Below are positions 9,806 through 17,913 of a stretch of 64,000 bases of DNA, in pieces; position 1 is the first letter of the stretch, and each line of letters starts with the position of its first letter. The notes under the pieces are model-generated. The model saw nothing but the letters and a program-made list of their open reading frames with translations. It was not told where the DNA came from and did no database searches. The stretch comes from Bacteroidota bacterium. GTDB lineage: Bacteria > Bacteroidota > Bacteroidia > Chitinophagales > Chitinophagaceae. The stretch is from positions 124,001 to 188,000 of the forward strand of contig JAFDXX010000007.1 in assembly GCA_018267705.1 (NCBI GenBank), written 5' to 3'. The translations under genes were made by a program, and so were the position numbers.

Positions 9806-10648
9806 TTATCCTAATGCTACTCTTTTAAAACCTAAAACTTTTAAGTTAGCATTTGCATTTTTTAAATATTGAGCTACTGTAATACTACCATCTTTTACAA
9901 ATGGCTGAGCTGATAATGTGTTTTCTTTAAAGAAAGCATTTAATTTTCCTTCAGCAATTTTAGCAATCATTTCATCAGGTTTGCCGGCCATTTTAGGATC
10001 AGCTTTCATTGTATCAACAATAATTGCTCTTTCTCTTTCAACTGTTTCTACAGGTACACTATCTGCATCAACAGCAACAGGGTTTAATGCTGCAATTTGC
10101 ATTGCTACATCTTTACCTGCTTCTGCGGCAACTTCATTTAAACCAACTAAAACACCTAAACGAAATGCACCATGAATATATGAAGCAACGTAAGGAGCTT
10201 CAACTCTTTCGTATTTGGCTACTCCTATTTTTTCACCAATAGTTGCTAATTTATCATTAATAACATCTGATACTTTAACACCGTTTACAGTTGCATTATT
10301 TACTTCTTCAATGTTTTTAGCATCGGCTGCTACTGCGGCGTCTGCAATACTTTGAGCAAATGCTACAAAGTCTGTATTTTTAGAAACAAAATCTGTTTCG
10401 CAACTAATGCAAATAACATAACCAATTTTATTATCTGCAGAAGTTTTTGCAATTACCACACCTTCTTTTGCTTCACGGTCGCTACGTTTAGCGGCAACTT
10501 TTTGTCCTTGTTTACGCAACCAGTCAATAGCTGCTTCAAAATCTCCACCTGTTTCTGTTAATGCTTTACGGCAATCCATCATACCTGCACCGGTTGCTTG
10601 GCGAAGTTTGTTAATGTCTGCTGCTGTAATAGCTACTGCTGTACTCAT
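9806..10648 (-). CDS. tsf: Translation elongation factor Ts
   Basis: EF-Ts is the guanine nucleotide exchange factor for EF-Tu. The 280-residue protein starts with a UBA-like domain (about 1-50) containing the conserved ADINKLRQATGAGMMDCRKAL-type signature. The two-part dimerisation core follows, with CETDFVSKN near residue 78. It lies downstream of rpsB, but a terminator-like hairpin and 214 bases separate them. The stretch TAATTTTG on the minus strand near 10700 could be its own -7 element. Confidence 0.97.
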   Translation of the reverse strand: MSTAVAITAADINKLRQATGAGMMDCRKALTETGGDFEAAIDWLRKQGQKVAAKRSDREAKEGVVIAKTSADNKIGYVICISCETDFVSKNTDFVAFAQSIADAAVAADAKNIEEVNNATVNGVKVSDVINDKLATIGEKIGVAKYERVEAPYVASYIHGAFRLGVLVGLNEVAAEAGKDVAMQIAALNPVAVDADSVPVETVERERAIIVDTMKADPKMAGKPDEMIAKIAEGKLNAFFKENTLSAQPFVKDGSITVAQYLKNANANLKVLGFKRVALG

Positions 10649-10722
10649 AATATTTTCCTTTTTTTAGTGAGTGAATGTATCTACAATTGTGCCGCAAAAT
10701 TATTGAATGCAATTTGTCAGTG

Positions 10723-10738
10723 ATCATTCATGAATGAT
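10723..10738. promoter_or_regulatory. 16-bp perfect palindrome upstream of tsf
   Basis: ATCATTCATGAATGAT reads the same on both strands. It lies between the rpsB terminator and the putative tsf promoter, where an operator would sit. No binding protein can be named, and a chance origin in AT-rich DNA is possible. Confidence 0.35.
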
Positions 10739-10790
10739 AAGTTGATTGATGCAGTACAAGAGTGCGACGCAACGAGTGTTATATAGTTAT

Positions 10791-10838
10791 AAAAAAGATG
10801 GGCCAATAATCAGTATAATATTGATGATTATTGACCCA
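10791..10838 (-). terminator. Terminator-like hairpin between rpsB and tsf
   Basis: A 14-bp stem (TGGGYCAATAATCA, one G:U pair) with a 12-base loop is followed on the minus strand by TCTTTTTT. It stands 24 bases after the rpsB stop codon. It should end or attenuate transcription from the ribosomal protein operon before tsf. Confidence 0.75.
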
Positions 10839-10862
10839 CCGTAAATAAAATATAGGTTTAAA

Positions 10863-11750
10863 TTATCTACCTGCGGGTCTGCGGGTGTTAGGCACACGAC
10901 GTTTTGGTGCACCGCCTTGTCCGGCTGGAGTATCTCCACCACGGCTACCACCGCGGCGTCCGCGGCCACCTTCAGCTTGTGCTTCTGCTTCTAAACGGCG
11001 AGCTTTTGCTTCGTTTTCGTTAGCTTCTGCATCGTGTTCTTCTTCTTCTTTGCTTGCTTGACGTTCTGCTAAACCTTCTGCAATGGCAGCAACAATATAG
11101 TTGGTAATAATTGCTATTGATTTTGTAGCATCATCATTTGCAGGTACGGCAAAATCTACTTTGTTAGGATCGCAATTGGTATCAACCATACCAAAAGTGG
11201 TGATGCCTAAACGTTTTGCTTCTGCTAATGCAATATGCTCATGGCCAATATCAACTAAGAATAAAGCAGCCGGTAAGCGACCTAATTGTGCAATACCGCC
11301 TAATACTTTTTCCATTTTGTCTTTATCGCGGCTTAATGTTAAACGTTCTTTTTTAGTTAAACTTTCTGCACTGCCATCGTTCAACATTTTTTCAATGCTC
11401 TGCATTTTTTTAACACTTTTACGTACAGTGTTAAAGTTAGTAAGCATACCGCCTAACCAACGTTCTGTAGCAAAAGGCATGTTTACTTTTTTAGCACATT
11501 CGGCAACAATATCTTTTGCTTGTTTTTTAGTGGCAACAAACATTATTTTTTTACCGCTTTTTGCTATTTGTTTTAAAGCTGCTGCTGCTTCTTGTAAGCC
11601 ATCAACAGTTTTGTTAAGGTCTATAATATGAATACCTTTCTTTTCAGCAAAAATGTAAGGTAGCATTTTTGGATTCCACTTTTTCTTTAAGTGTCCAAAA
11701 TGTACACCTGCTTCTAAAAGCTGCTGTTGAAGTGAAGTATTATTTTCCAT
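10863..11750 (-). CDS. rpsB: 30S ribosomal protein S2 with RGG-rich C-terminal tail
   Basis: S2 is a structural protein of the small subunit. Residues 1-230 are standard S2, with HFGHLKKKWNPKM near the start and FVATKKQAKDIV in the core. The final 60 or so residues are an extension: an acidic helix (EEEEHDAEANENEAKARRL) and then a Gly/Arg-rich tail with GRGRRGGSRGG and PNTRRPAGR. This makes the protein 295 residues against about 240 in E. coli. It follows rpsI by 84 bases. A terminator lies after it. Confidence 0.97.
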   Translation of the reverse strand: MENNTSLQQQLLEAGVHFGHLKKKWNPKMLPYIFAEKKGIHIIDLNKTVDGLQEAAAALKQIAKSGKKIMFVATKKQAKDIVAECAKKVNMPFATERWLGGMLTNFNTVRKSVKKMQSIEKMLNDGSAESLTKKERLTLSRDKDKMEKVLGGIAQLGRLPAALFLVDIGHEHIALAEAKRLGITTFGMVDTNCDPNKVDFAVPANDDATKSIAIITNYIVAAIAEGLAERQASKEEEEHDAEANENEAKARRLEAEAQAEGGRGRRGGSRGGDTPAGQGGAPKRRVPNTRRPAGR

Positions 11751-11784
11751 TTCTATAATTTTTTATGTTGAATTTTGAATGCTA

Positions 11785-11815
11785 AATGTTGAATTAAAAT
11801 TTATCATTCAACATT
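11785..11815 (-). repeat. Hairpin in the rpsI-rpsB gap
   Basis: A 10-bp inverted repeat, AATGTTGAAT, with an 11-base loop, occupies the 84-base gap between rpsI and rpsB. No U-run follows. The surrounding DNA is a TTGAAT-rich simple repeat. It could be an mRNA processing or stability element, or an accident of the repeat. Confidence 0.4.
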
Positions 11816-11834
11816 CATCAGTAATAATAATTGA

Positions 11835-12224
11835 TTAACGTTTGCTGAACTGATAGCTTCTTCTTGCTTTTTTATGACCGAATTTCTTACGTTCAACACC
11901 GCGAGGATCACGTTTTAAATGACCAGCCGCTTTTAACGATGGGCGAAACTCTGGATTTACTTCTAATAAGGCACGTGCAATAGCTAATTTGGTAGCTTCT
12001 GCCTGACCTTTTAAACCACCGCCTTGTGCATTTATAACTACATCAAACTTGCCAACTACTTCGGCAGATTTTAATGGGGCTTCAACTTGGTTTTGAAGAT
12101 ATACTAAAGGGAAGTATTCTTTATAATCTTTATTGTTTACAGTTATTTTTCCATCGCCTTTGCTGATGAAAACACGGGTTACCGCTTCTTTACGGCGTCC
12201 TACTGCATTTTTTTGTTTTTCCAT
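11835..12224 (-). CDS. rpsI: 30S ribosomal protein S9
   Basis: S9 reaches with its C-terminal tail into the P site of the 30S subunit. The 129-residue protein has the conserved GGGLKGQAEA and the basic C-terminus ending YQFSKR, which contacts P-site tRNA. It is the second gene of the conserved rplM-rpsI pair, 32 bases after rplM. Confidence 0.98.
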   Translation of the reverse strand: MEKQKNAVGRRKEAVTRVFISKGDGKITVNNKDYKEYFPLVYLQNQVEAPLKSAEVVGKFDVVINAQGGGLKGQAEATKLAIARALLEVNPEFRPSLKAAGHLKRDPRGVERKKFGHKKARRSYQFSKR

Positions 12225-12256
12225 TTATTTGGAATTTGAAATTGAATGATTTGTAA

Positions 12257-12700
12257 TTAAAATTTTAATTCTTTAGGTTGTTGTGCTCCGTGTGGATGTG
12301 CTGTGCCTGCATATACAAATAGTTTTTTGTACATTTTGCGTCCTAAACGATTTTTAGGTAGCATACCTTTTACTGCTCTTTCAACCAAAACTTCAGGGCG
12401 GCGTTTTTGAAGATTTTTTGCACTTTCTTCTTTTAAACCTCCTGGGTAACCAGAAAAGTTATCATAAACTTTTTCTTCCATTTTGTTGCCGGTAAGTTTT
12501 ACTTTTTCGGCATTAATAACAATTACAAAATCTCCGCAATCAACATGAGGAGTGTAATAGGCCTTGTTCTTACCGCGTAATACCGCAGCAATTCTTGAAC
12601 ACAAACGGCCTACGGTTTGATTAGTACCATCAACAACATACCAGTTATGTTTTACGGTAGCCGCATTAGCGTGTTTTGTTGTGAAATGTAGTTTGCTCAT
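12257..12700 (-). CDS. rplM: 50S ribosomal protein L13
   Basis: L13 is an early-assembly protein of the large subunit. The 147-residue protein shows [19 protein letters not shown] and [14 protein letters not shown], both family signatures. It heads rplM-rpsI-rpsB. A leader of about 80 nt with two hairpins precedes it. In E. coli, L13 represses its own operon through the leader, so these hairpins are candidates for a similar control. Confidence 0.98.
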   Translation of the reverse strand: MSKLHFTTKHANAATVKHNWYVVDGTNQTVGRLCSRIAAVLRGKNKAYYTPHVDCGDFVIVINAEKVKLTGNKMEEKVYDNFSGYPGGLKEESAKNLQKRRPEVLVERAVKGMLPKNRLGRKMYKKLFVYAGTAHPHGAQQPKELKF

Positions 12701-12713
12701 TTATTTTCTTTTT

Positions 12714-12767
12714 TGCCAAATTATTTTGGCAGGTTATCAATTTCAATGTTTGCTATCCCAAACATTG
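12714..12767 (-). promoter_or_regulatory. Two hairpins in the rplM leader
   Basis: On the minus strand, CAATGTTTG pairs with CAAACATTG (12744-12767, 9 bp, 6-base loop). Nearer the gene, TGCCAAA pairs with TTTGGCA (12714-12731, 7 bp, 4-base loop), ending 13 bases before the ATG. Both fall between the predicted transcription start and the start codon. L13 leaders are known autoregulatory sites in other phyla; that function here is inference. Confidence 0.5.
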
Positions 12768-12784
12768 CCCATTTTTTGGGAGTG

Positions 12785-12816
12785 CGAAGGTGCAATGTGA
12801 AAGTTTATTTTCCAAA
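12785..12816 (-). promoter_or_regulatory. Possible promoter of rplM-rpsI-rpsB
   Basis: On the minus strand, TTTG (12816-12813) is 20 bases upstream of CACCTTCG (12792-12785). The -33 match is full, but the -7 element departs from TAnnTTTG at two positions. Placement fits an 80-nt leader. Confidence 0.4.
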
Positions 12817-12984
12817 AATTTTACTTTCTTTTTTTATTGAACATTTATAAGTTATTGATTACCAGCAATAATTTTGCATTAAAATAATTTTTACCTTCTA
12901 CAATTCAACAAAATAAGGCATTTTGAGGAATGATTTTTTTGAAACCGTTTAAAACAGAACTTCGCATCGAAAAAAGAATATTAA

Positions 12985-14193
12985 TTGCCTTACCAAAAAT
13001 ACCAAGCCGATTTTGTGTTTACAGGTTATGAAATGCTTAACCATAAACATGTATTAATTACAGATGAGAAAGGAGTTGTTATTGAAATTGTAAATGAAAC
13101 AGAAGCAGGTGATGATGTTAAAAAGTTTTCGGGAATTTTAACGCCGGGTTTTATTAACTGCCACTGCCACTTAGAATTGAGCCACATGAAGGGTTTAATT
13201 CCTGAAAAAACAGGATTGGTAGATTTTGTTTTTAAAGTGGTTACGCAACGACATTTTCCTGAAGAAGAAATTTTACAAGCAATTGCCAATGCCGAAAAAG
13301 AAATGCTTAATAATGGTATTGTTGCTGTGGGAGATATTTGTAATAACACGCTTACCGTTCCTCAAAAACAAAAAGGTAATTTATATTATTACAATTTTAT
13401 TGAAGTAAGCGGGTGGCTTCCGCAAATTGCACAAACAAGATTTGAGAGAAGTAAAGTTTTTTATGACTCTTTCAATCAAATTAAAAGTTCAAAATCCAAA
13501 ATCCAAAATTCTATTGCCCCGCATGCACCTTATTCTGTTTCAGAAGATTTATGGAAATTAATTGAACCTTTCTTTCAAAATAAAACAACAACTATTCATA
13601 ACCAAGAAACTGTTTTTGAAGATGAATTTTTTAAAACAGGAAAAGGTGATTTTGAAAGAATGTATCATATAATGAAAATTGATAACTCTTTTTTTAAACC
13701 ATCGGGAAAAAGCAGTGTACAAACCGTGTTATCACATTTTAAGTGTGCAGAAAAAGTTATACTAGTTCATAACACTTTTATTAAAGAAGAAGATATTAAC
13801 TATATTAATTCATACTTAAAAAATAATCATCAACAATTTTTTTACTGTTTATGCGTTAATGCTAATAGCTACATCGAGAATGCAAGTCCTCCTATAAAAA
13901 TGTTGCAAAATCTTAATTGCAACATAATACTTGGAACTGACAGCCTTGCCAGTAATTGGGGATTGAGCATCTTAGATGAGATTAAATCAATCCGTAATTG
14001 TTTTCCTTCCCTAACAACAGTGCAACTTTTGCAATGGGCTACCATTAATGGTGCTAAAGCTTTATCGTTAAATGATAAACTTGGCAGCTTTGAAAAAGGT
14101 AAAAAGCCGGGTATTGTGTTAATTGAAAATTTAACGCAAGAGGGAAACATTACGCCAATATCTACAGCAACAACAGTAAAAAATGTGTTATGA
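12985..14193 (+). CDS. Amidohydrolase family protein (metal-dependent deaminase-like)
   Basis: A 402-residue member of the amidohydrolase superfamily (cytosine deaminase / S-adenosylhomocysteine deaminase-like branch). The metal-binding HCH follows GFINCHCHLELSH near residue 60. Further ligands are in APHAPYSVS, HNQE, and GTDSLASN, the last providing the conserved Asp. The start is a TTG at 12985 directly after an in-frame stop; the first ATG, at 13033, would remove a beta strand the family keeps. A short simple-repeat stretch at 13488-13511 adds residues SSKSKIQN just before the second metal motif. The substrate is unknown. It overlaps the next gene by four bases (ATGA). Confidence 0.85.
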   Translation: MPYQKYQADFVFTGYEMLNHKHVLITDEKGVVIEIVNETEAGDDVKKFSGILTPGFINCHCHLELSHMKGLIPEKTGLVDFVFKVVTQRHFPEEEILQAIANAEKEMLNNGIVAVGDICNNTLTVPQKQKGNLYYYNFIEVSGWLPQIAQTRFERSKVFYDSFNQIKSSKSKIQNSIAPHAPYSVSEDLWKLIEPFFQNKTTTIHNQETVFEDEFFKTGKGDFERMYHIMKIDNSFFKPSGKSSVQTVLSHFKCAEKVILVHNTFIKEEDINYINSYLKNNHQQFFYCLCVNANSYIENASPPIKMLQNLNCNIILGTDSLASNWGLSILDEIKSIRNCFPSLTTVQLLQWATINGAKALSLNDKLGSFEKGKKPGIVLIENLTQEGNITPISTATTVKNVL

Positions 14194-14465
14194 TAAAATA
14201 TGCTTCTATTACTTCTTTGTTAAGTAGTTTTTTGTTTGTGGCAACAACGTTTGCTGCATCAAAATTTCAATCGTTTAGCCAAAACATAATTGGTTACCCT
14301 TTTATTTTTTTTAGTGCTGAATCTGATAAAATTATTGATGCAAGTAAAAGGTTTTCGGGAATAAATCTAGCAGCAGATTTAGCTATTTGTGTTATGCTAA
14401 GTATGCTAATAATTAAAATTTGTTCTTTAGGTTTTAGGCCTACCAAAGTATTGGTTAAGAAATAA
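14190..14465 (+). CDS. Small membrane protein of unknown function
   Basis: A 91-residue protein with two predicted membrane segments (about 5-25 and 60-82) and a basic C-terminus. The start codon overlaps the amidohydrolase stop (ATGA), the usual sign of translational coupling. Its last 11 bases overlap the convergent recO. I do not recognise the family. The overlap and the membrane-like composition make it more likely a real gene than a chance ORF. Confidence 0.6.
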   Translation: MIKYASITSLLSSFLFVATTFAASKFQSFSQNIIGYPFIFFSAESDKIIDASKRFSGINLAADLAICVMLSMLIIKICSLGFRPTKVLVKK

Positions 14466-15195
14466 TTTGTTGTAAAACTTCAATACTTCGTAATTGAGCA
14501 AACCCTTCAACATGTAAGGTCATAAAGGTTTGTAAGTATTGTAATATTTGCCTGCGTTGTGTTTTATTGAATTGAATATTTTTTAGGTCATCGATATTTT
14601 TAATTGAGATTAAATTAGCAATTGCAGCAACCTCTTCACCGGTTACATAATTTGTGTGTGTTGGAATGTTGTTTGTAAAAGTTCCTTCTTTTAAATCGAG
14701 TGTATGATTGGTTGATGAAAAGTTTTCTCGTATTAAAAATCCTAAAGCACTGCTTAGTTGAAGTGTAAAATAAATTGGAATATTGGCAACAATACTTTCG
14801 GTAGAAGTATCAACCGCTAATAAAGTTTCTTCGGTTAAATAAAATAATTCGGGATTGGCTTCGGGTTGTTTAATACAATGTTGTAATAATTCTACTATAT
14901 ATACTGCTACTGCATTTCTTATTACATTAAAAAAAATAGTATTATATATATTTTCCCATTGAAATTCTTTTACAAATTGCAGTTGTTTTAATTCGTTATG
15001 ATATACTTCCATTTGTAAAATAGAAGCGGGTTGAAAGTAATTGGCTTTACCTTGATTTTTTTTTGATGATTGCCTTACACCTTTTACAATATAACTTTGT
15101 AAGCCAAATAATTCTGTGTAAACGGTAGTAATAATGCTAGTTTCACCATATTTTACGGTGCGTAAAACAATGCCTTTTGTTTTGTGTGTTTGCAT
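14455..15195 (-). CDS. recO: DNA repair protein RecO
   Basis: RecO works with RecF and RecR to load RecA on SSB-coated gapped DNA. The 246-residue protein has the N-terminal OB-fold with the signature KGIVLRTVKYGETSIITTVYT and a helical C-terminal domain. The zinc-binding cysteines seen in some RecO proteins are absent, as is common in Bacteroidota. It is a probable single-gene unit 99 bases after pheS. Confidence 0.93.
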   Translation of the reverse strand: MQTHKTKGIVLRTVKYGETSIITTVYTELFGLQSYIVKGVRQSSKKNQGKANYFQPASILQMEVYHNELKQLQFVKEFQWENIYNTIFFNVIRNAVAVYIVELLQHCIKQPEANPELFYLTEETLLAVDTSTESIVANIPIYFTLQLSSALGFLIRENFSSTNHTLDLKEGTFTNNIPTHTNYVTGEEVAAIANLISIKNIDDLKNIQFNKTQRRQILQYLQTFMTLHVEGFAQLRSIEVLQQIIS

Positions 15196-15294
15196 TAATT
15201 GTAGGCAATATATTTATTGCTGCATAAAGATAGGAACGTACAAGTGAGTGACACAACTGGTGTTGCCTAAAGATTAATAGTTGGTAACAAAAAA

Positions 15295-16326
15295 TTATAT
15301 TGCTCCTGTAAATTGTTTAAGAAATCGGATATCGTTTTGAGAGTACAATCTTAAATCGTTTACTCGATATTTTAATTGACAAATTCTTTCAACACCCATA
15401 CCAAATGCAAAGCCTGTATATTTATTAGAATCTATGTTAAAGTTTTCTAACACTTTTGGATGTACCATTCCGCTTCCTAAAATTTCTACCCAACCTGTGT
15501 GTTTGCATACATTGCAGCCATCTCCGCCACATATTAAACAGCTAATATCCATCTCGGCACTGGGTTCTGTAAACGGAAAATAAGATGGGCGAAAACGTAC
15601 TTTGGTTTCTTTGCCAAACATTTCTTGTACAAAAAAGTAAAGTGTTTGTTTTAAATCGGCAAAGCTTACGTTTTCATCAATATATAACCCTTCTATTTGA
15701 TGAAAAAAGCAATGTGCTCTTGCACTAATAGTTTCATTTCTATACACACGCCCCGGGCAAATTACACGAATGGGTGGTTTTTGATTTTCCATTACGCGAG
15801 CTTGTACACTGCTGGTATGTGTACGCAATAACCAATCAGGATTTTTGTTTATATAAAAAGTATCTTGCATGTCTCTGGCAGGATGATCTTCGGGCAAATT
15901 CATTGCACCAAAGTTGTGCCAGTCGTCTTCAATTTCAGGGCCTTCTGCAACAGCAAAACCTAAACGTTTAAAAATAGAAACTATTTGATTGCGAACAATG
16001 CTTAATGGATGCCTTGTGCCAACAGTAATAGGGTTTCCGGGTAAACTCCAATCAATTAAATTGAAAGTGTTGGTATCTGTTTGTTGTGTTGATTGTTTTA
16101 ATGAATTATACTTATCTTCTACAAATTGTTTAACCTCATTTAACAATAAACCAAATTCTTTTTTCTTTTCGTTAGGAACGTTTTTCATTTCGCCCATAAT
16201 ATTTTTTACTAACCCTTTTGTTCCTAAATATTTAATACGAAAAGCTTCGGCATCATCAGCATGATTTGCTATATAAGCAGTAACCTCTTGTTTAATATTT
16301 TTAATTTGTTGCAACAATTCTTCCAT
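15295..16326 (-). CDS. pheS: Phenylalanyl-tRNA synthetase alpha subunit
   Basis: PheS is the catalytic subunit of the alpha2-beta2 enzyme that charges tRNA-Phe. The 343-residue protein has an N-terminal coiled-coil, then class II motif 2 (YRNETISARAHCFFHQIEGL) and motif 3 (FGMGVERICQLKY). GSGMVHPKVL, which helps form the Phe pocket, is present. The beta subunit gene pheT is not adjacent and must lie elsewhere. The ATG at 16326 gives the expected N-terminus. Confidence 0.97.
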   Translation of the reverse strand: MEELLQQIKNIKQEVTAYIANHADDAEAFRIKYLGTKGLVKNIMGEMKNVPNEKKKEFGLLLNEVKQFVEDKYNSLKQSTQQTDTNTFNLIDWSLPGNPITVGTRHPLSIVRNQIVSIFKRLGFAVAEGPEIEDDWHNFGAMNLPEDHPARDMQDTFYINKNPDWLLRTHTSSVQARVMENQKPPIRVICPGRVYRNETISARAHCFFHQIEGLYIDENVSFADLKQTLYFFVQEMFGKETKVRFRPSYFPFTEPSAEMDISCLICGGDGCNVCKHTGWVEILGSGMVHPKVLENFNIDSNKYTGFAFGMGVERICQLKYRVNDLRLYSQNDIRFLKQFTGAI

Positions 16327-16446
16327 GCAGCGAAGATAAGCAGCAGTTAGTAAAATAAAGGGTTACAATATTTAAAACAATAAATTAATTTATTTATAAT
16401 ATTGGTTATAAATTTTTGAGTTTTGTGTTAATAAACTTTCCTTTTA

Positions 16447-17829
16447 TTACTTTCCGATACAAAACTTGCTGAAAATAAAATCTAACTGATCTTCATTTGT
16501 AATTTCTCCGGTAATTAACCCTAAATAGTGTAAGCATTGCCTAATATCTAACGCTAATAAATCTCCTGAAACATTTTGCTGCAAGGCATTCCAAACATCT
16601 TGTAATGATATAGATAATTTTTGTAATGCTTCATAATGGCGGGCATTGGTAACAACAGTATCTTCTGTTTTTAAATCTCCGTGAATGGTTGCGGCAACTA
16701 GTTCTTGTTTTAGGCTTTCAATGTACAGGTTTGATTTTGCAGCAATACAAATAATGTTTTTTGTTGTATTGTATTTTATAGATGAACTGTTTTTTTGTTC
16801 ATCAATTTTATTGGCTACTAATAAATATTGAATATTTTGTTTAATAAAATTTTGTTCAACAGTAATTAATTCATTTTCAGTAATTGTATTTATATCAAAC
16901 AAATAGATAACCACATCTGCAGTATTCATTTTTTGAATACTTCTTTCTACACCAATGTTTTCAATAATATCGGTAGTATGTTCTCGTATGCCTGCCGTAT
17001 CTATCAATCTAAATAAAACACCATTAATATTTAATACTTCTTCAACAGTATCTCTTGTAGTGCCGGCTATTTCACTCACAATAGCTCTTTCTTCATTTAA
17101 TAATGCATTTAATAAGGTTGATTTTCCTGCATTGGGTTTGCCTATAATTGCTACTTGCACACCATTTTTTATTACATTACCTAATGCAAAAGATTGTATT
17201 AAATTATTTACGTTTTTTATTAATATATTAATTAAATCATCTAATTGTTTTCTATCGGCAAATGTTACATCTTCTTGCGAAAAATCTAATTCTAACTCAA
17301 TTAATGCAGAAAATTTAATCAACTCATTTCTTAATTTTTTTAATTGATTAGAAAAGTTTCCTCGCATGTTTTTTAATGCGGTATTGCGACTTGCTTCTGT
17401 GTTGCTGGCAATTAAATCTGCTACGGCTTCTGCCTGTGTTAAATCTAATTTTCCATTTAAAAAAGCACGTTGTGTAAATTCTCCTGCTTTTGCTAATCTT
17501 GCTCCTTTGCTAATAATTGCATTAATTATTTTTTCTTGAATGAAGGGAGAGCCGTGTGTGCTTATTTCAATCACATCTTCGCCCGTATAAGATTTTGGAT
17601 TTTTAAATAATGAAAGCACTACTTCATCTAATACTTCATTATTATATTTTAATAATCCAACATGTAAAGTATGAGATGGTTGCTTTTGTAAATTTTTTGA
17701 GGGGAATAATTCATCAATTATATTAAATGTATTTTTTCCGCTAACGCGAATTACACCAATAGCTCCAATACCCGGTGGAGTTGCCAATGCAACAATGGTT
17801 TCAGTCCAATCACTCAATTTTCCTAACAT
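16447..17829 (-). CDS. mnmE: tRNA uridine-5-carboxymethylaminomethyl modification GTPase MnmE
   Basis: MnmE with MnmG modifies the wobble uridine of several tRNAs, using a folate derivative and GTP hydrolysis. The 460-residue protein has the N-terminal tetrahydrofolate-binding domain (about 1-120), a helical domain, and an inserted G domain. G1 is GKPNAGKST, G2 lies in GTTRDTVEE and G3 in DTAGI. The C-terminus ends in the catalytic CIGK. The start at 17829 lies 84 bases after the tonB stop, with a terminator between. Confidence 0.97.
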   Translation of the reverse strand: MLGKLSDWTETIVALATPPGIGAIGVIRVSGKNTFNIIDELFPSKNLQKQPSHTLHVGLLKYNNEVLDEVVLSLFKNPKSYTGEDVIEISTHGSPFIQEKIINAIISKGARLAKAGEFTQRAFLNGKLDLTQAEAVADLIASNTEASRNTALKNMRGNFSNQLKKLRNELIKFSALIELELDFSQEDVTFADRKQLDDLINILIKNVNNLIQSFALGNVIKNGVQVAIIGKPNAGKSTLLNALLNEERAIVSEIAGTTRDTVEEVLNINGVLFRLIDTAGIREHTTDIIENIGVERSIQKMNTADVVIYLFDINTITENELITVEQNFIKQNIQYLLVANKIDEQKNSSSIKYNTTKNIICIAAKSNLYIESLKQELVAATIHGDLKTEDTVVTNARHYEALQKLSISLQDVWNALQQNVSGDLLALDIRQCLHYLGLITGEITNEDQLDFIFSKFCIGK

Positions 17830-17867
17830 GTTTTATTTTTTGTAAAAATAGTTGATAGGTAAGTAAA

Positions 17868-17896
17868 AGAAAAAGCCACGCTTAAGGCGTGGCTTT
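17868..17896 (-). terminator. Terminator of the exbB-exbD-exbD-tonB operon
   Basis: A 10-bp stem, AAAGCCACGC, with a 5-base loop, is followed on the minus strand by CTTTTTC. It lies 17 bases after the tonB stop codon. Confidence 0.85.
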
Positions 17897-17913
17897 AAAC
17901 AACATTTATATTT

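Noticed and set aside
10787..10969. 60-codon minus-strand frame overlapping the rpsB 3' end
   Set aside because: It overlaps S2 in another frame and runs through the terminator hairpin; no homology is recognisable.
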